Positions 43,392-55,244 of a stretch of DNA of 64,000 bases are shown here, piece by piece. The position numbers and the translations under genes are program-made. Positions within the stretch are counted from its first letter, which is position 1. Each line of letters opens with the position of its first letter. This DNA is from SHVZ01 sp041906305. Its GTDB lineage: Bacteria; Pseudomonadota; Alphaproteobacteria; SHVZ01. The notes under the pieces were generated by a model that saw nothing but the letters and a program-made list of their open reading frames with translations, was not told where the DNA came from and ran no database searches. The stretch is taken from positions 1,364,001 through 1,428,000 of the forward strand of contig JAYRJL010000001.1 in assembly GCA_041906305.1 (NCBI GenBank), written 5' to 3'.

Positions 43392-44744
43392 ATGGCCGAT
43401 CTCGCCTTCGAGCCCGCGCATGTGCTGGCCCGGAAGCTCCGGCGGAGGGAGATCACCGCGGAGGCGCTGATGCGCCTCTATCTCGACCGGATCGAGCGCT
43501 TCAACCCGAAGCTCAACGCGATCGTCGTGCTCGACGCCGACAGGGCGATGGATCATGCGCGCCAGGCCGACCGCGAGCTCGCGCGTGGCGAGGTCAGGGG
43601 GCCCCTGCACGGGCTGCCGGTCACGGTGAAGGAGTCCTTCAACGTCGCCGGCTGGAAGACGACCTGGGGCAACCCGGACTGGAAGGACAATGTCGCTGCG
43701 GCCGACTCGGCCGTGGTCGAGCGGTACAAGCGTGCCGGCGCGATCGTCTTCGGCAAGACCAACGTGCCGAAGATGCTCAATGACAACCAAGCCTACAACA
43801 CGATCTATGGCCGCACCGGCAACCCGTGGAACCTGGAGCGCACGCCGGGCGGCTCGTCCGGTGGCGCCTCGGCCGCGCTGGCGGCGGGCTTGACTGGGCT
43901 CGAGGCCGGCAGCGACCTCGGCGGCTCGCTCCGCAATCCCGCGCACTATTGCGGCATCTACGCACACAAGCCGAGCCTCGGCATCGTGCCGGGGCGCGGT
44001 CATGCAGGTCCCGGTGTCGTCGGCGGCAACGATACGCTCGCGGTCGTCGGACCTATGGGACGTTCAGCCGAGGATCTGGACCTGGCACTGGGGTTGCTCG
44101 CCGGCGCCGACGGCGCTTTCGCGACCGCCTGGAGGCTGGATATGCCCGCGCCTGTCGCCGACGGCTTCAAGGGCCTTCGCGTCGCGGTCTGGCCCGACGA
44201 TCCACGCTCGCCGATCGATGCCGCCGTCGGTGATCGGTTGCAGATGGCGATTCAAGCCGTCGCGAATGCCGGCGCTGTCGTCGACGAAAGCGCGCGCCCC
44301 GCCTTCGATGCCGACTTCGCTCATACCGGCTACGAGCGCGTCTTGACGGGTGACATGAAGACCGTTCGTGACATGGGAGCCTGGCTGGAGATGCGATCCA
44401 AGCTCAGGCTCGCCTGGGCGAAGTTCTTCGAATCCTGGGACGTGCTGATCTGCCCGGTCGCGCCGGTGACGGCCTTCCCGCACACCGACGAGAGCGACTG
44501 GACCAGGCGGTTCGTCTCGGTCAACGGCAAGCCGGTCCCCGACGGCGCCGACCTCTTCTGGGCCGGCCTCGCAACCGTCTCCCACTTGCCGGCGACCGCG
44601 GCGCCGATGGGCCTCGCGCGCGATGGATTGCCGACGGGGCTACAGATTATCGGCGCCTTCGGCCGCGACCGCACCACGATCGCGGTCGCGAAGTGGCTCG
44701 AGAAGCTGATCGGCGGCTTCATCCGGCCGCCGGGCTGGAACTAA
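43392..44744 (+). CDS. Amidase (amidase signature family)
   Basis: A 450-residue amidase-signature hydrolase. The Ser-cisSer-Lys triad is present: K80 (VTVKESFNV), S155 (GGSSGGAS) and S179 (GSDLGGSLRNPA). The hinge HKPSLGIVPGRGH is typical of aryl-acylamidase or general amidases rather than GatA, whose partners gatB/gatC are not nearby. It starts 4 bp after ettA, so it may be co-transcribed, and overlaps the convergent exporter gene by 4 bp. Substrate unknown. Confidence 0.9.
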   Translation: MADLAFEPAHVLARKLRRREITAEALMRLYLDRIERFNPKLNAIVVLDADRAMDHARQADRELARGEVRGPLHGLPVTVKESFNVAGWKTTWGNPDWKDNVAAADSAVVERYKRAGAIVFGKTNVPKMLNDNQAYNTIYGRTGNPWNLERTPGGSSGGASAALAAGLTGLEAGSDLGGSLRNPAHYCGIYAHKPSLGIVPGRGHAGPGVVGGNDTLAVVGPMGRSAEDLDLALGLLAGADGAFATAWRLDMPAPVADGFKGLRVAVWPDDPRSPIDAAVGDRLQMAIQAVANAGAVVDESARPAFDADFAHTGYERVLTGDMKTVRDMGAWLEMRSKLRLAWAKFFESWDVLICPVAPVTAFPHTDESDWTRRFVSVNGKPVPDGADLFWAGLATVSHLPATAAPMGLARDGLPTGLQIIGAFGRDRTTIAVAKWLEKLIGGFIRPPGWN

Positions 44745-45490
44745 GGCATCACCATCAGCCAGAATCCCTGGCCGAGATAGACGGCCGAGATCGTGACGAT
44801 GATCCGCTGGCTCCAGACCTTGAAGCCATGGTCGCTCATGCCCTCGAGAATCCGCCGCGAGAGCCAGGTGCCGACGATTGCCGTCAGCACGGCGACCAGC
44901 ATCACGCCGGGATGAACGTAGCTCTCGTCGCTGACGACGATGGTCCCGAAGTAGATCAGCTTCACGAAGTGGCCGAAGGTCTGTGCGACCGCCTTGGTCG
45001 AGACCTGGGCCTTCCGGTCCATGCCCGATCGTACGAAGAAGGCATCGAAGATCGGGCCCGAGACGCCGGCGACCAGCTGCAGCACCGTGCAGATGAGGCC
45101 GCAGGCCGCGGCATGGGTCGGCTTCAGCAGGTTCAGCATCAGGCTGGTCGGCATGGCGAGCGCGGTCAGCGGCGCCAAGCCGATGAAGATCAGCACGACC
45201 GCCTTGCTCGGCACGAACTGGATCATGGCGAAAAGGCCCAGTGCCGCGAGCGCGCCGACGAAGTATCCGGCGAAGACGCGCCAGACGATGTGCGTCCGCC
45301 AGAGCCAGGCGCGGGCGCCGTTGGATGCCACCTGGGTGATGCCATGGAGCACCATCGCCGCCGGTACGGGCAGCAGCAGGAGCAGCAGCCCCATCAGCAC
45401 CATGCCGCCGGCCATGCCGAAGAGGCCGGACAGGAACGAGGTCGCCACGATCGAGGCGGCGAGGCCGAGCGCGATTGGTATGCTCAACAT
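44741..45490 (-). CDS. TauE/SafE (TSUP) family membrane permease
   Basis: A 249-residue integral membrane protein with about seven or eight helices in two half-repeats. The first repeat begins SFLSGLFGMAGGMVLMGLLL, the glycine-rich motif that marks the TauE/SafE sulfite/sulfoacetate exporter family; the second contains VAGVSGPIFDAFFVRSGMDR. It transports an organic or sulfur anion across the inner membrane. It is divergent from a LysR-type regulator 102 bp away, with a dyad between them, a classic arrangement for ligand-induced control. Substrate unknown. Confidence 0.88.
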   Translation of the reverse strand: MLSIPIALGLAASIVATSFLSGLFGMAGGMVLMGLLLLLLPVPAAMVLHGITQVASNGARAWLWRTHIVWRVFAGYFVGALAALGLFAMIQFVPSKAVVLIFIGLAPLTALAMPTSLMLNLLKPTHAAACGLICTVLQLVAGVSGPIFDAFFVRSGMDRKAQVSTKAVAQTFGHFVKLIYFGTIVVSDESYVHPGVMLVAVLTAIVGTWLSRRILEGMSDHGFKVWSQRIIVTISAVYLGQGFWLMVMP

Positions 45491-45558
45491 TTCCGGTGGC
45501 TCCCCACGGCGAACGGTGCATCCTGTGCCCGAAGGTCTTGTGCTGCAAACGCGGATAA

Positions 45559-45585
45559 CTCAGTCTCAGACCAAGAAAAACTGAG
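45559..45585. promoter_or_regulatory. Inverted repeat between exporter and LysR genes
   Basis: CTCAGT (45559-45564) and ACTGAG (45580-45585), 15 bp apart, 8 bp upstream of the LysR ATG. Weak but well placed for autoregulation. Confidence 0.3.
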
Positions 45586-45592
45586 GGTATGA

Positions 45593-46471
45593 ATGCGTCG
45601 CCTGCCGTCTCTCAACGGTCTCCGCGCGTTCGAGGCAGCCGCCCGCCACGGCAGCTTCACCGCGGCCGGGGGCGAGCTGGGCGTCAGCCCGGCCGCGGTC
45701 AGCCGGCTCGTGCGGTTGCTCGAGGAGAGGTTGAAGGTCTCGCTGTTCGACCGGCAGCCGAACGGCCTGACGCTGACGCGGCAAGGCCGAGCCTTCCAGC
45801 CGGGTCTCACGGCCGCCTTCGACGGGATCGCGCGTCTTACCGAGCAGGTGACCCAAGCGCGCGATGATCGGGGGCTCACCGTCGGCGTCGGACCGACCTT
45901 CGCGATCCGCTGGCTGATTCCGAGGCTCGGCGACTTCCATCGCGCGCATCCCGGCATCGAAGTCCGGTTGACGACCGGCGGCGCGGTGGTGGCGCTTCGC
46001 GACGACTGGACCTGTGGGGTGCAGCTCGGCGACGGCGACTGGCCGGGCTACGTCGCCGAGCCGCTGTTCTCCGCAGAGATGTTCCCGGTCTGCACGCCCG
46101 CGGTGGCGAGGCGACTCAAGAGACCCGAGGATCTCGGCGGCGCGGTGCTCCTGGACGTCAGCCATTCGATCGAGGACTGGACGCAGTGGCTCGCCGCTGC
46201 GGGCTTGGCCGCGCTGACGGCGCGGGGTCCCAGCTTCGGCACCTATGCGATGGCGCTGCAGGCGGCGCTCGACGGTGTCGGCGTTGCCATGGGTCTGCGT
46301 CCCTATGTCGTCGACGATCTCGCGGCGAAGCGGCTGGTGCGGCCGTTCAGGCTTGCGGTGCCGAAGCGTCGCGCCTGGTACATCGCCTATCGGCCGGAGC
46401 GCGCCGAGGAGGCGGGCCTCGTCGCCTTCCGCAGCTGGCTGCACGAGGTCGCGCGCGGACGCTCGACCTAG
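45593..46471 (+). CDS. LysR family regulator, GcvA-like
   Basis: A 292-residue LysR-type regulator. The start MRRLPSLNGLRAFEAAARHG followed by SFTAAGGELGVSPAAVSRLV (helix-turn-helix, 21-40) is typical of the GcvA subgroup. The effector domain contains LTVGVGPTFAIRWLIPRLGD and HPGIEVRLTTGG. It is divergent from the TSUP exporter gene and probably controls it in response to the exported compound (inference). Ends 9 bp before the convergent DUF1330 gene. Confidence 0.92.
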   Translation: MRRLPSLNGLRAFEAAARHGSFTAAGGELGVSPAAVSRLVRLLEERLKVSLFDRQPNGLTLTRQGRAFQPGLTAAFDGIARLTEQVTQARDDRGLTVGVGPTFAIRWLIPRLGDFHRAHPGIEVRLTTGGAVVALRDDWTCGVQLGDGDWPGYVAEPLFSAEMFPVCTPAVARRLKRPEDLGGAVLLDVSHSIEDWTQWLAAAGLAALTARGPSFGTYAMALQAALDGVGVAMGLRPYVVDDLAAKRLVRPFRLAVPKRRAWYIAYRPERAEEAGLVAFRSWLHEVARGRST

Positions 46472-46480
46472 GCGATCGAT

Positions 46481-46792
46481 TCAAACGCCGGCGGGAGGAT
46501 TGGGCGAATCTACGCCGTCGACCAGGAACAGCCGGCCCGACGATGCGGAGAGGCGGATCTTCAGGATCTCCTGGTACTCGGGCGACTGGTAGAAGCGCTT
46601 GGCCGTCGCGCGGTCCGGGAACTCGATGACGACGACGCGCTTGGGCATCGCGCCTTCGACTGCCTCGCCATTGCCGCCGCGAACGAGGAAGCGGCCGCCA
46701 TGCTTGCCGATCACGCCCGGCGTCTGTGCGGTGTAGCGCTTGTAGGCCTCGGGATCGGTGATCTCGATTTCGCCGATGATGTAGGCCGCCAT
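46481..46792 (-). CDS. DUF1330 domain protein
   Basis: A 103-residue ferredoxin-like (dimeric alpha-beta barrel) protein of the DUF1330 family. Typical segments are MAAYIIGEIEITDPEAYKRY at the start, GGRFLVRGGNGEAVEG, and VVIEFPDRATAKRFYQSPEY. Cytoplasmic, no catalytic function established for the family. It is the last gene of a three-gene minus-strand run after mlaA and mlaC, 5 bp after mlaC, though a functional link to lipid transport is not evident. Confidence 0.9.
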   Translation of the reverse strand: MAAYIIGEIEITDPEAYKRYTAQTPGVIGKHGGRFLVRGGNGEAVEGAMPKRVVVIEFPDRATAKRFYQSPEYQEILKIRLSASSGRLFLVDGVDSPNPPAGV

Positions 46793-46797
46793 CTCGG

Positions 46798-47412
46798 CTA
46801 CCTCGTCTGCAGGGTCTTGGTCTTGTCTCGGAGGGCTGCGAGAAGGCTTCCGACCTTGCCGCCGCCCCGCTGGATCACCGAAGCGAATTCCGATCGCTGG
46901 GTCACGCTCATGCTGACCGCCTCGACGATCACGTCGACGATCTTGAAGCCGCCGGCACCCTCGGTGACGCGCCAGTCGAGCCGGATCGGCGGGTTGCCGC
47001 CGGTGCGATTGATCTGGCTGGTCACCAGGGTGAAGCGATCCTCGTCCGGACGCGCATCAAGGACCGTCAGCGTCTCGCCCGAGTACTCGCTGAAGCGTCC
47101 TGCATACGTGGCGAGGATCAGGTCCTCGAAGAGCTTCAGGTATTCCCTCTGCTCGGGCTCGGTCGCATCGCGCCAGTAGCGGCCAAGGACGAACCGGCCG
47201 ATCGCCTCGACATCGAAGCCGCGCGTGAACAGCTCGCGGAACTTCTGGAGGCGCTCGGGCTGCGGCAGGTCCTTGCGGCCCATCAGCTGGATCGCCTCGT
47301 TGGCGAGCGAGCGGATGAACGACTTCGCCGCTTCCGGATCGACAGCAGCAATCGCCGGCGGCGCTGCGAGCGCCGCGGCGGCCGAAGCCAGGAAGAAACG
47401 GCGATTGATCAT
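46798..47412 (-). CDS. mlaC: MlaC-type phospholipid-binding periplasmic protein
   Basis: A 204-residue periplasmic protein of the MlaC/Ttg2D family, which ferries phospholipid between the outer-membrane MlaA complex and the inner-membrane MlaFEDB transporter. A signal peptide with twin arginine-like start (MINRRFFLASAAAALAAPPA) is followed by the helical start and FTRGFDVEAIGRFVLGRYWR (about 62-81), then the NTF2-like body (FTLVTSQINR, PIRLDWRV, GGFKIVDVIVEAVSM). It starts 2 bp after mlaA. mlaFED are not in the window. Confidence 0.92.
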   Translation of the reverse strand: MINRRFFLASAAAALAAPPAIAAVDPEAAKSFIRSLANEAIQLMGRKDLPQPERLQKFRELFTRGFDVEAIGRFVLGRYWRDATEPEQREYLKLFEDLILATYAGRFSEYSGETLTVLDARPDEDRFTLVTSQINRTGGNPPIRLDWRVTEGAGGFKIVDVIVEAVSMSVTQRSEFASVIQRGGGKVGSLLAALRDKTKTLQTR

Positions 47413-47414
47413 CC

Positions 47415-48182
47415 CTAGTTGGTCAGCGCCGGTCGCGCCAACTCCTCGAAAGCCTGTGCCTTGTCCGCGCCGAAGGCCGCGCGCGGCGTCGACCGGTTGC
47501 GAATCTCGTCGGCGCGCCGCTGGCGATAGATATCACGGATCGCCGCGTAGTAGTCGAGCGAGGTTCGTTCGAGATCGTCGGTCACCTTCAGCGTATCGAC
47601 GCGCGCGGTAATTACGCGCGCAGCCGTGCGGCCGTAGATGAAACCGTCCCAATGGTTCGCCTCGGCGACCCAGTAGACCGGGTCGATGAACCAGTCGACG
47701 ACGATGCCGATGCCGTCGCGCGGATTGGACGGTCCGATCAGCGGCAGCACCAGGTAGGGACCTTCGCCGATACCCCAGACGGCGAGTGTCTGGCCGAAAT
47801 CCTCGTCATGGAACGGGATCGTCGGCGCGGCCAGATCCACGAGGCCGAGCGCCAGGGTGTTGTGGGCGAAGCGCTGCACCGTCTGCTTCGCGCGATCCCA
47901 TTCGCCCTGCATCAGGTCGTTGGCGAGGATCACCGGCGACTTGAGGTAATTGAGGAAGTTGTTGACCGAGGTCTTGACGATCTCAGGCGCCCAGTCGCGA
48001 TAGGTGACGGCGATCGGACGCACGATGGCGACATCGACGGCCTGGTTGACCGCGAAGATGTGGCGATTGAGCGGCTCGAGCGGGTCGCGCGCATCGTCGT
48101 TCATCGACGCGCAGCCGGACAGCAGCACGCCGGCGACAAGGGGAGCGATCAGCGAGGAGAAGAGGGGACGGGCGCGGGACAT
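47415..48182 (-). CDS. mlaA: MlaA (VacJ) outer-membrane lipoprotein
   Basis: A 255-residue lipoprotein. The lipobox is VLLSGCAS with Cys at about 24. The body carries the family signatures DPLEPLNRHIFAVNQAVD (here about 32-49), NFLNYLKSPVILANDLMQG and FGQTLAVWGIGEGPYLVLPL with GPSNPRDGIG. MlaA removes misplaced phospholipids from the outer leaflet of the outer membrane. The C-terminal tail (RRADEIRNRSTPRAAF) is longer than in E. coli. It heads mlaA-mlaC-DUF1330 and is divergent from the methionine operon. Confidence 0.94.
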   Translation of the reverse strand: MSRARPLFSSLIAPLVAGVLLSGCASMNDDARDPLEPLNRHIFAVNQAVDVAIVRPIAVTYRDWAPEIVKTSVNNFLNYLKSPVILANDLMQGEWDRAKQTVQRFAHNTLALGLVDLAAPTIPFHDEDFGQTLAVWGIGEGPYLVLPLIGPSNPRDGIGIVVDWFIDPVYWVAEANHWDGFIYGRTAARVITARVDTLKVTDDLERTSLDYYAAIRDIYRQRRADEIRNRSTPRAAFGADKAQAFEELARPALTN

Positions 48183-48286
48183 CTGTGGGGATCTCTGACG
48201 CGGCTTATAGCGCGCTCGTGGTTAGGAAACGGTTAATCCAGACGGACCGTCCGGGTACCACAGGGCCCGGGAAAACGCCATACGGC

Positions 48287-48303
48287 AGCCCCTTCAAGGG
48301 GCT
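48287..48303. repeat. Short hairpin in mlaA/ArsR divergent region
   Basis: AGCCCCT-TCA-AGGGGCT, a perfect 7-bp stem (8 if the loop is one base) with 3-base loop, midway in the 209-bp divergent region. No T-run on either side; may be an mRNA 5' structure or nothing. Confidence 0.35.
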
Positions 48304-48357
48304 AGGGCGTATCAGCCTGTGGCCGGATGGCGACAGTTGCGCTCATAGACGCTTTCG

Positions 48358-48379
48358 CATATAAAGATGTCCTTATGTG
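48358..48379 (+). promoter_or_regulatory. ArsR-type palindromic operator of the methionine operon
   Basis: CATATAAAGA-TG-TCCTTATGTG: half-sites match at 8 of 10 positions. It resembles the ATAAAGATNTCTTTAT sites I recall for ArsR-methyltransferase regulators of SAM/SAH metabolism. It covers the GTG at 48377, so the real start must be downstream or the message leaderless. Confidence 0.6.
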
Positions 48380-48391
48380 ATTGAAGGCCCG

Positions 48392-49396
48392 GTGACCTTG
48401 GACCGCATTCTGACCATTCTTCGTGCGTCTGCTGAGCCTACGAGGCTGCGGCTGTTGGCCCTGCTGGCGGAGGCGGAACTGACCGTCAGCGAGCTCACCC
48501 AGGTTCTCGGGCAGAGCCAGCCGCGGATTTCGCGTCACCTGAAATTGATGGGCGAGGCGGGGCTCCTCGAACGCTACCAGGAGGGAAGCTGGGCCTTCTT
48601 CCGGCTGGTCGGCTCGGGCGTGGCCGCGGGCCTCGCGCGGGAGCTGGTGGCCGCACTGCCGGCTGAAGACCCTACCCTTCAGCGCGACCGGGCGCGGCTT
48701 GCCGAGATCCGCCGGACCCGAGCCGAGTCGGCGTCCGCCTATTTCCGCGTCAACGCGCCCGAGTGGCACCGCATCCGGTCGCTTCATGTCGACGAGGCGG
48801 AAGTCGAATCTGCGCTGGCCGCTGCGCTGGAGCTGGACGGTCATGGGGCGCTTCTCGACATAGGCACCGGCACCGGCCGTATCCTCGAGCTCCTCGGGCC
48901 CAAGGTCGAGCGCGGCCTCGGCGTCGATTCGTCGCGCGAGATGCTGGCGGTCGCCCGTACCAACCTCGACAAGGCGGGGCTGCGCCACTGCTCTGTCCGG
49001 CTCGCCGACATGTACACACTGCCGATCCCCGACCGCAGCATCGACCACGTCGTCATCCATCAGGTGCTGCACTACTCCGAGCGACCGGACCAGGCGACGG
49101 CCGAGGCCGCGCGGACGCTTGCGCCCGGCGGCCGGCTGGCGATCGTCGACTTCGCGCCGCATGACCTCGAGGAGCTGCGCCAGGACCACGCCCATCGCCG
49201 GCTCGGATTCTCGGACGCGGAGATCCAGGGATGGCTGAAGGCCGCCGGCCTCGCGCCGGAGCCGCCGGTCCATCTGCCGGGACGGCCGCTGACCGTCGGT
49301 CTGTGGATCGGCCGCCGCCCGGCGGAGAGCCAGCGCCGGCCGCGGACTTCGCCCGCCAACGATCCGACCCGCAGCGCGTCTGGAGGACAGGCATGA
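48392..49396 (+). CDS. ArsR-type regulator fused to SAM-dependent methyltransferase
   Basis: A 334-residue protein with an N-terminal ArsR winged helix (about 1-80; ASAEPTRLRLLALLAEAELT, LGQSQPRISRHLKLMGEAGL) and a class I methyltransferase-like domain (about 125-310; LLDIGTGTGRILELLG, VDSSREMLAVAR, ADMYTLPIPD). The metal-site cysteines of ArsR are absent; the fused domain probably senses SAH or SAM. It precedes metF by an ATGA overlap and a palindrome lies at its promoter, fitting an autoregulated methionine-cycle repressor. GTG 48392 is preferred to GTG 48377, which lies inside the operator. Confidence 0.88.
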   Translation: MTLDRILTILRASAEPTRLRLLALLAEAELTVSELTQVLGQSQPRISRHLKLMGEAGLLERYQEGSWAFFRLVGSGVAAGLARELVAALPAEDPTLQRDRARLAEIRRTRAESASAYFRVNAPEWHRIRSLHVDEAEVESALAAALELDGHGALLDIGTGTGRILELLGPKVERGLGVDSSREMLAVARTNLDKAGLRHCSVRLADMYTLPIPDRSIDHVVIHQVLHYSERPDQATAEAARTLAPGGRLAIVDFAPHDLEELRQDHAHRRLGFSDAEIQGWLKAAGLAPEPPVHLPGRPLTVGLWIGRRPAESQRRPRTSPANDPTRSASGGQA

Positions 49397-50250
49397 ATCC
49401 GCTCGTCTCCTTCGAGTTCTTTCCGCCGAAGACCGAGGCGATGGAGCTGTCGCTGTGGCAGGCGATCCAGCGCCTGGCGCCGCTCAACCCGCGCTTCGTC
49501 TCCGTCACCTACGGCGCCGGCGGATCGACCCGGGCGCGCACCCACGCGACCGTCGCTCGGATCCTCAAGGAGACGTCGCTGACGCCGGCGGCGCACCTCA
49601 CCTGTGTCGGTGCCAGCCGCGCCGAGGTCGACGAGGTTGCGCGCAGCTACGCCCGGATGGGCGTCAAGTATCTGGTCGCGTTGCGTGGCGATGTTCCGCC
49701 GGACGGGATCGGCATCCATCCCGAGGGCTATCGCTACGCGAACGAGCTGGTGGAAGGTCTGACCAAGGTCGCCGACTTCGATCTCAGCGTCGCGGCCTAT
49801 CCCGAGGTCCATCCGGAAGCGGCGTCGGCCGAGGCCGATCTCGATGCGCTGAAGCGCAAGATCGACGCGGGCGCCACGCGCGCGATCACCAACTTCTTCT
49901 TCGAGGCCGAGACCTATCTTCGCTTCGTCGAGCGCGCCCGCCGCGCCGGGATCAAGGTGCCGATCGTGCCTGGCATACTCCCGGTGACCAACTTTGCGCA
50001 GGTCGTGAAGTTCGCCGCGACGAACAAGGTCTCGGTGCCCCAGCGCCTCGCCGAACGCTTTGCCGGCCTCGACGACGACCCGGAGACCCGCCGCCTGGTT
50101 GCGCTCGCGACCGCCGCCGAGCTCTGCCAGAAGCTCGAATTCAACGGCGTCAGCGAGTTCCATTTCTACACGCTGAACCGCGCCGAGCTGACCTACGCGA
50201 TCTGCCATCTTCTCGGCGTGCGCCCGCAGCCGGCCGGCCGGGCCGCCTAA
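49393..50250 (+). CDS. metF: Methylenetetrahydrofolate reductase
   Basis: A 285-residue FAD-dependent TIM-barrel enzyme reducing 5,10-methylene-THF to 5-methyl-THF, the methyl donor of MetH. FEFFPPKTE near the N-terminus carries the catalytic Glu; SVTYGAGGSTR, LRGDVPPDG and the FAD-side NFFFEAETYLRF, PGILPVTNF are conserved. ATG 49393 overlaps the stop of the regulator gene (ATGA), fixing the start. metH begins 9 bp downstream, so the two successive steps of methyl transfer are in one operon. Confidence 0.96.
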   Translation: MNPLVSFEFFPPKTEAMELSLWQAIQRLAPLNPRFVSVTYGAGGSTRARTHATVARILKETSLTPAAHLTCVGASRAEVDEVARSYARMGVKYLVALRGDVPPDGIGIHPEGYRYANELVEGLTKVADFDLSVAAYPEVHPEAASAEADLDALKRKIDAGATRAITNFFFEAETYLRFVERARRAGIKVPIVPGILPVTNFAQVVKFAATNKVSVPQRLAERFAGLDDDPETRRLVALATAAELCQKLEFNGVSEFHFYTLNRAELTYAICHLLGVRPQPAGRAA

Positions 50251-50259
50251 GGACTTTCC

Positions 50260-53733
<3,474 letters not shown>

Positions 53734-53735
53734 CG

Positions 53736-54356
53736 ATGGAACAGTGGATAGCCTTCGCGGTCGCGACGCTGATCTTCGCCGCGACGCCCGGTCCTGCGAT
53801 CCTTTACACGGCGGCGCAGACATTGGCTCGTGGGCGTCGAGGCGGGTTGCTCGCCTCTGCGGGCATCCATGTCGGCGGGTTGTTCCATGTCTTCGCCGCG
53901 GCGGCCGGTCTCGCGGCGCTGTTGGAGATGGTTCCGAGCCTCTATTGGGGCCTGAGGCTGTTCGGCGCGGCGTATCTCGTCTGGCTCGGGATCGGCATGA
54001 TCCGCAGCCGCTTCGATGCGAGTGCCCTTCCGAAGGTTCGCGACCGGGACGCGCGCCGTGCGTTTCTCGAAAGCGTCATGGTCGAAGCCCTCAATCCGAA
54101 GGCGGCCCTCTTCTACGTCGCCTTCCTTCCGCAGTTCGTCGATGCCGGCGGGTCCTGGCCGGTCTGGACCCAGTTTCTGGCGCTCGGCTGGATCGTGAAC
54201 CTCGCCTTCAGCGCCGCCGACCTGATCACGGTGGTGCTGACGTCGCGGCTGCTTGCCGGGCTCAGGAGCAGCGAACGTGCCCAGCGCATCTTCCGGGCCG
54301 CCAGCGGGACCACGCTGATCGGGCTCGGCGCGCACCTCGCGATTTCGCGGCCGTAG
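53736..54356 (+). CDS. LysE/RhtB family amino-acid exporter
   Basis: A 206-residue permease of the LysE/RhtB superfamily with about six helices. FAVATLIFAATPGPAILYTA (7-26) is the family signature, followed by GIHVGGLFHVFAAAAGLAAL and ALNPKAALFYVAFLPQFVD. It exports amino acids or derivatives. ATG 53736 is 2 bp after the metH stop, so export of a methionine-cycle compound such as homoserine, homocysteine or methionine derivatives is tempting but unproven. Confidence 0.9.
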   Translation: MEQWIAFAVATLIFAATPGPAILYTAAQTLARGRRGGLLASAGIHVGGLFHVFAAAAGLAALLEMVPSLYWGLRLFGAAYLVWLGIGMIRSRFDASALPKVRDRDARRAFLESVMVEALNPKAALFYVAFLPQFVDAGGSWPVWTQFLALGWIVNLAFSAADLITVVLTSRLLAGLRSSERAQRIFRAASGTTLIGLGAHLAISRP

Positions 54357-54388
54357 TGCCGCTTAACCGGGCGTTAACCCGGGCGGCC

Positions 54389-54417
54389 TAGACCCATGGC
54401 GCTCTGCGTTCTATAAA
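54389..54417 (+). promoter_or_regulatory. Candidate sigma-70 promoter of the 148-aa gene
   Basis: TAGACC (54389-54394), 17-bp spacer, TATAAA (54412-54417): 4/6 and 5/6 matches at ideal spacing, about 60 bp before the ATG at 54478. Confidence 0.45.
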
Positions 54418-54477
54418 TAGTCTGCTATTCGCAGCCGCTGCGAGGCTTGCCGCCGCGCGGTCGCCAGGAACCCGTCC

Positions 54478-54924
54478 ATGCTCAACTTTCTCTTCAACAA
54501 GAAGAAGACCGACGCGTCACACGTCCCGCCGGGCAAGACCGCGGCGGTCATCAAGTCGAGGAAGGCCCAGATCGATTCAACCGTCTACCATTTGTTCCAG
54601 TGGGACGGCTTCGGCTTCATCTTGAAGCCCTATTCCGGGGATCTGGTCGCCACCCAGATCTTCTACCCAAGGATCACCATCGAACTCGAACAGGATTCGA
54701 TCGTGATTCCCGCGACCGCCGAGGTTCTGACCGTCGGCGACCAGCTTGCGGCCAAATGGGTGACGATGACCGGAGCCGAGGCCCGATGGCTCAAACGCTA
54801 CATGTTGAGGCATGGCCCCGGGTATAACCCCAACATCACCGAGCCTGCCTCCGCCGAAGCCGAGGGCGGCGACGACAAGAACAAGGGTGCGGACGCCAAA
54901 CAGGGCGACAAGCCTAAAAAGTAG
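54478..54924 (+). CDS. Hypothetical protein, 148 aa, charged tail
   Basis: A 148-residue protein I do not recognise. The N-terminus is lysine-rich (LFNKKKTDASHVPPGKTAA). The middle looks beta-rich: YHLFQWDGFGFILKPYSGDL, DSIVIPATAEVLTVGDQLAA, followed by an aromatic helix WVTMTGAEARWLKRYMLRHG. The tail from about 118 is acidic/lysine-rich low complexity (EGGDDKNKGADAKQGDKPKK). Architecture resembles a small beta-barrel adaptor (PilZ-like in size) but the RxxxR and DxSxxG motifs are missing. It has a good candidate promoter and stands alone. Confidence 0.7.
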   Translation: MLNFLFNKKKTDASHVPPGKTAAVIKSRKAQIDSTVYHLFQWDGFGFILKPYSGDLVATQIFYPRITIELEQDSIVIPATAEVLTVGDQLAAKWVTMTGAEARWLKRYMLRHGPGYNPNITEPASAEAEGGDDKNKGADAKQGDKPKK

Positions 54925-55244
54925 GCGTGCCTTCGAGGCAACCTACCGCACGCTTAGTTGTTGAAAACCCTTGATTTGATCGGTTGGGCGTCCTACGAGA
55001 CGGGCCGGCGGGGAGGCCGGGAGGCTCGGAGGACGGGGGTCTGGTTCACGGACACCGCATCCGATCTTGTGCCGTGCTTCCGCCATAGTCGGTCCTAAAT
55101 TTCGTCGCCAAGGTCGAGCATCTTCGTGGCCGTCACGGAACCGTGAGTGCCGATCCGGCAACGAGGTTCCGAAAGGAGCCGCGCGGAATGGGCCAGTCGG
55201 AGGGGCGGTATGGTGGTGTGCAGCATCCTGAAGACGGCTCGGGC
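54925..55244. other. 320-bp non-coding interval before galE
   Basis: Contains a small hairpin (TGCCT-TCG-AGGCA) just after the upstream gene without a T-tract, and CACGG-A-ACCGTG near 55135. No convincing promoter or coding frame; in-frame starts upstream of galE exist from GTG 55143 but add sequence foreign to the family. Confidence 0.5.

Noticed and set aside
48183..48391. SAM-II or SAH riboswitch upstream of the methionine operon
   Set aside because: I could not find the conserved core of either class; the hairpin at 48287-48303 is too simple. The ArsR palindrome is a sufficient control element.
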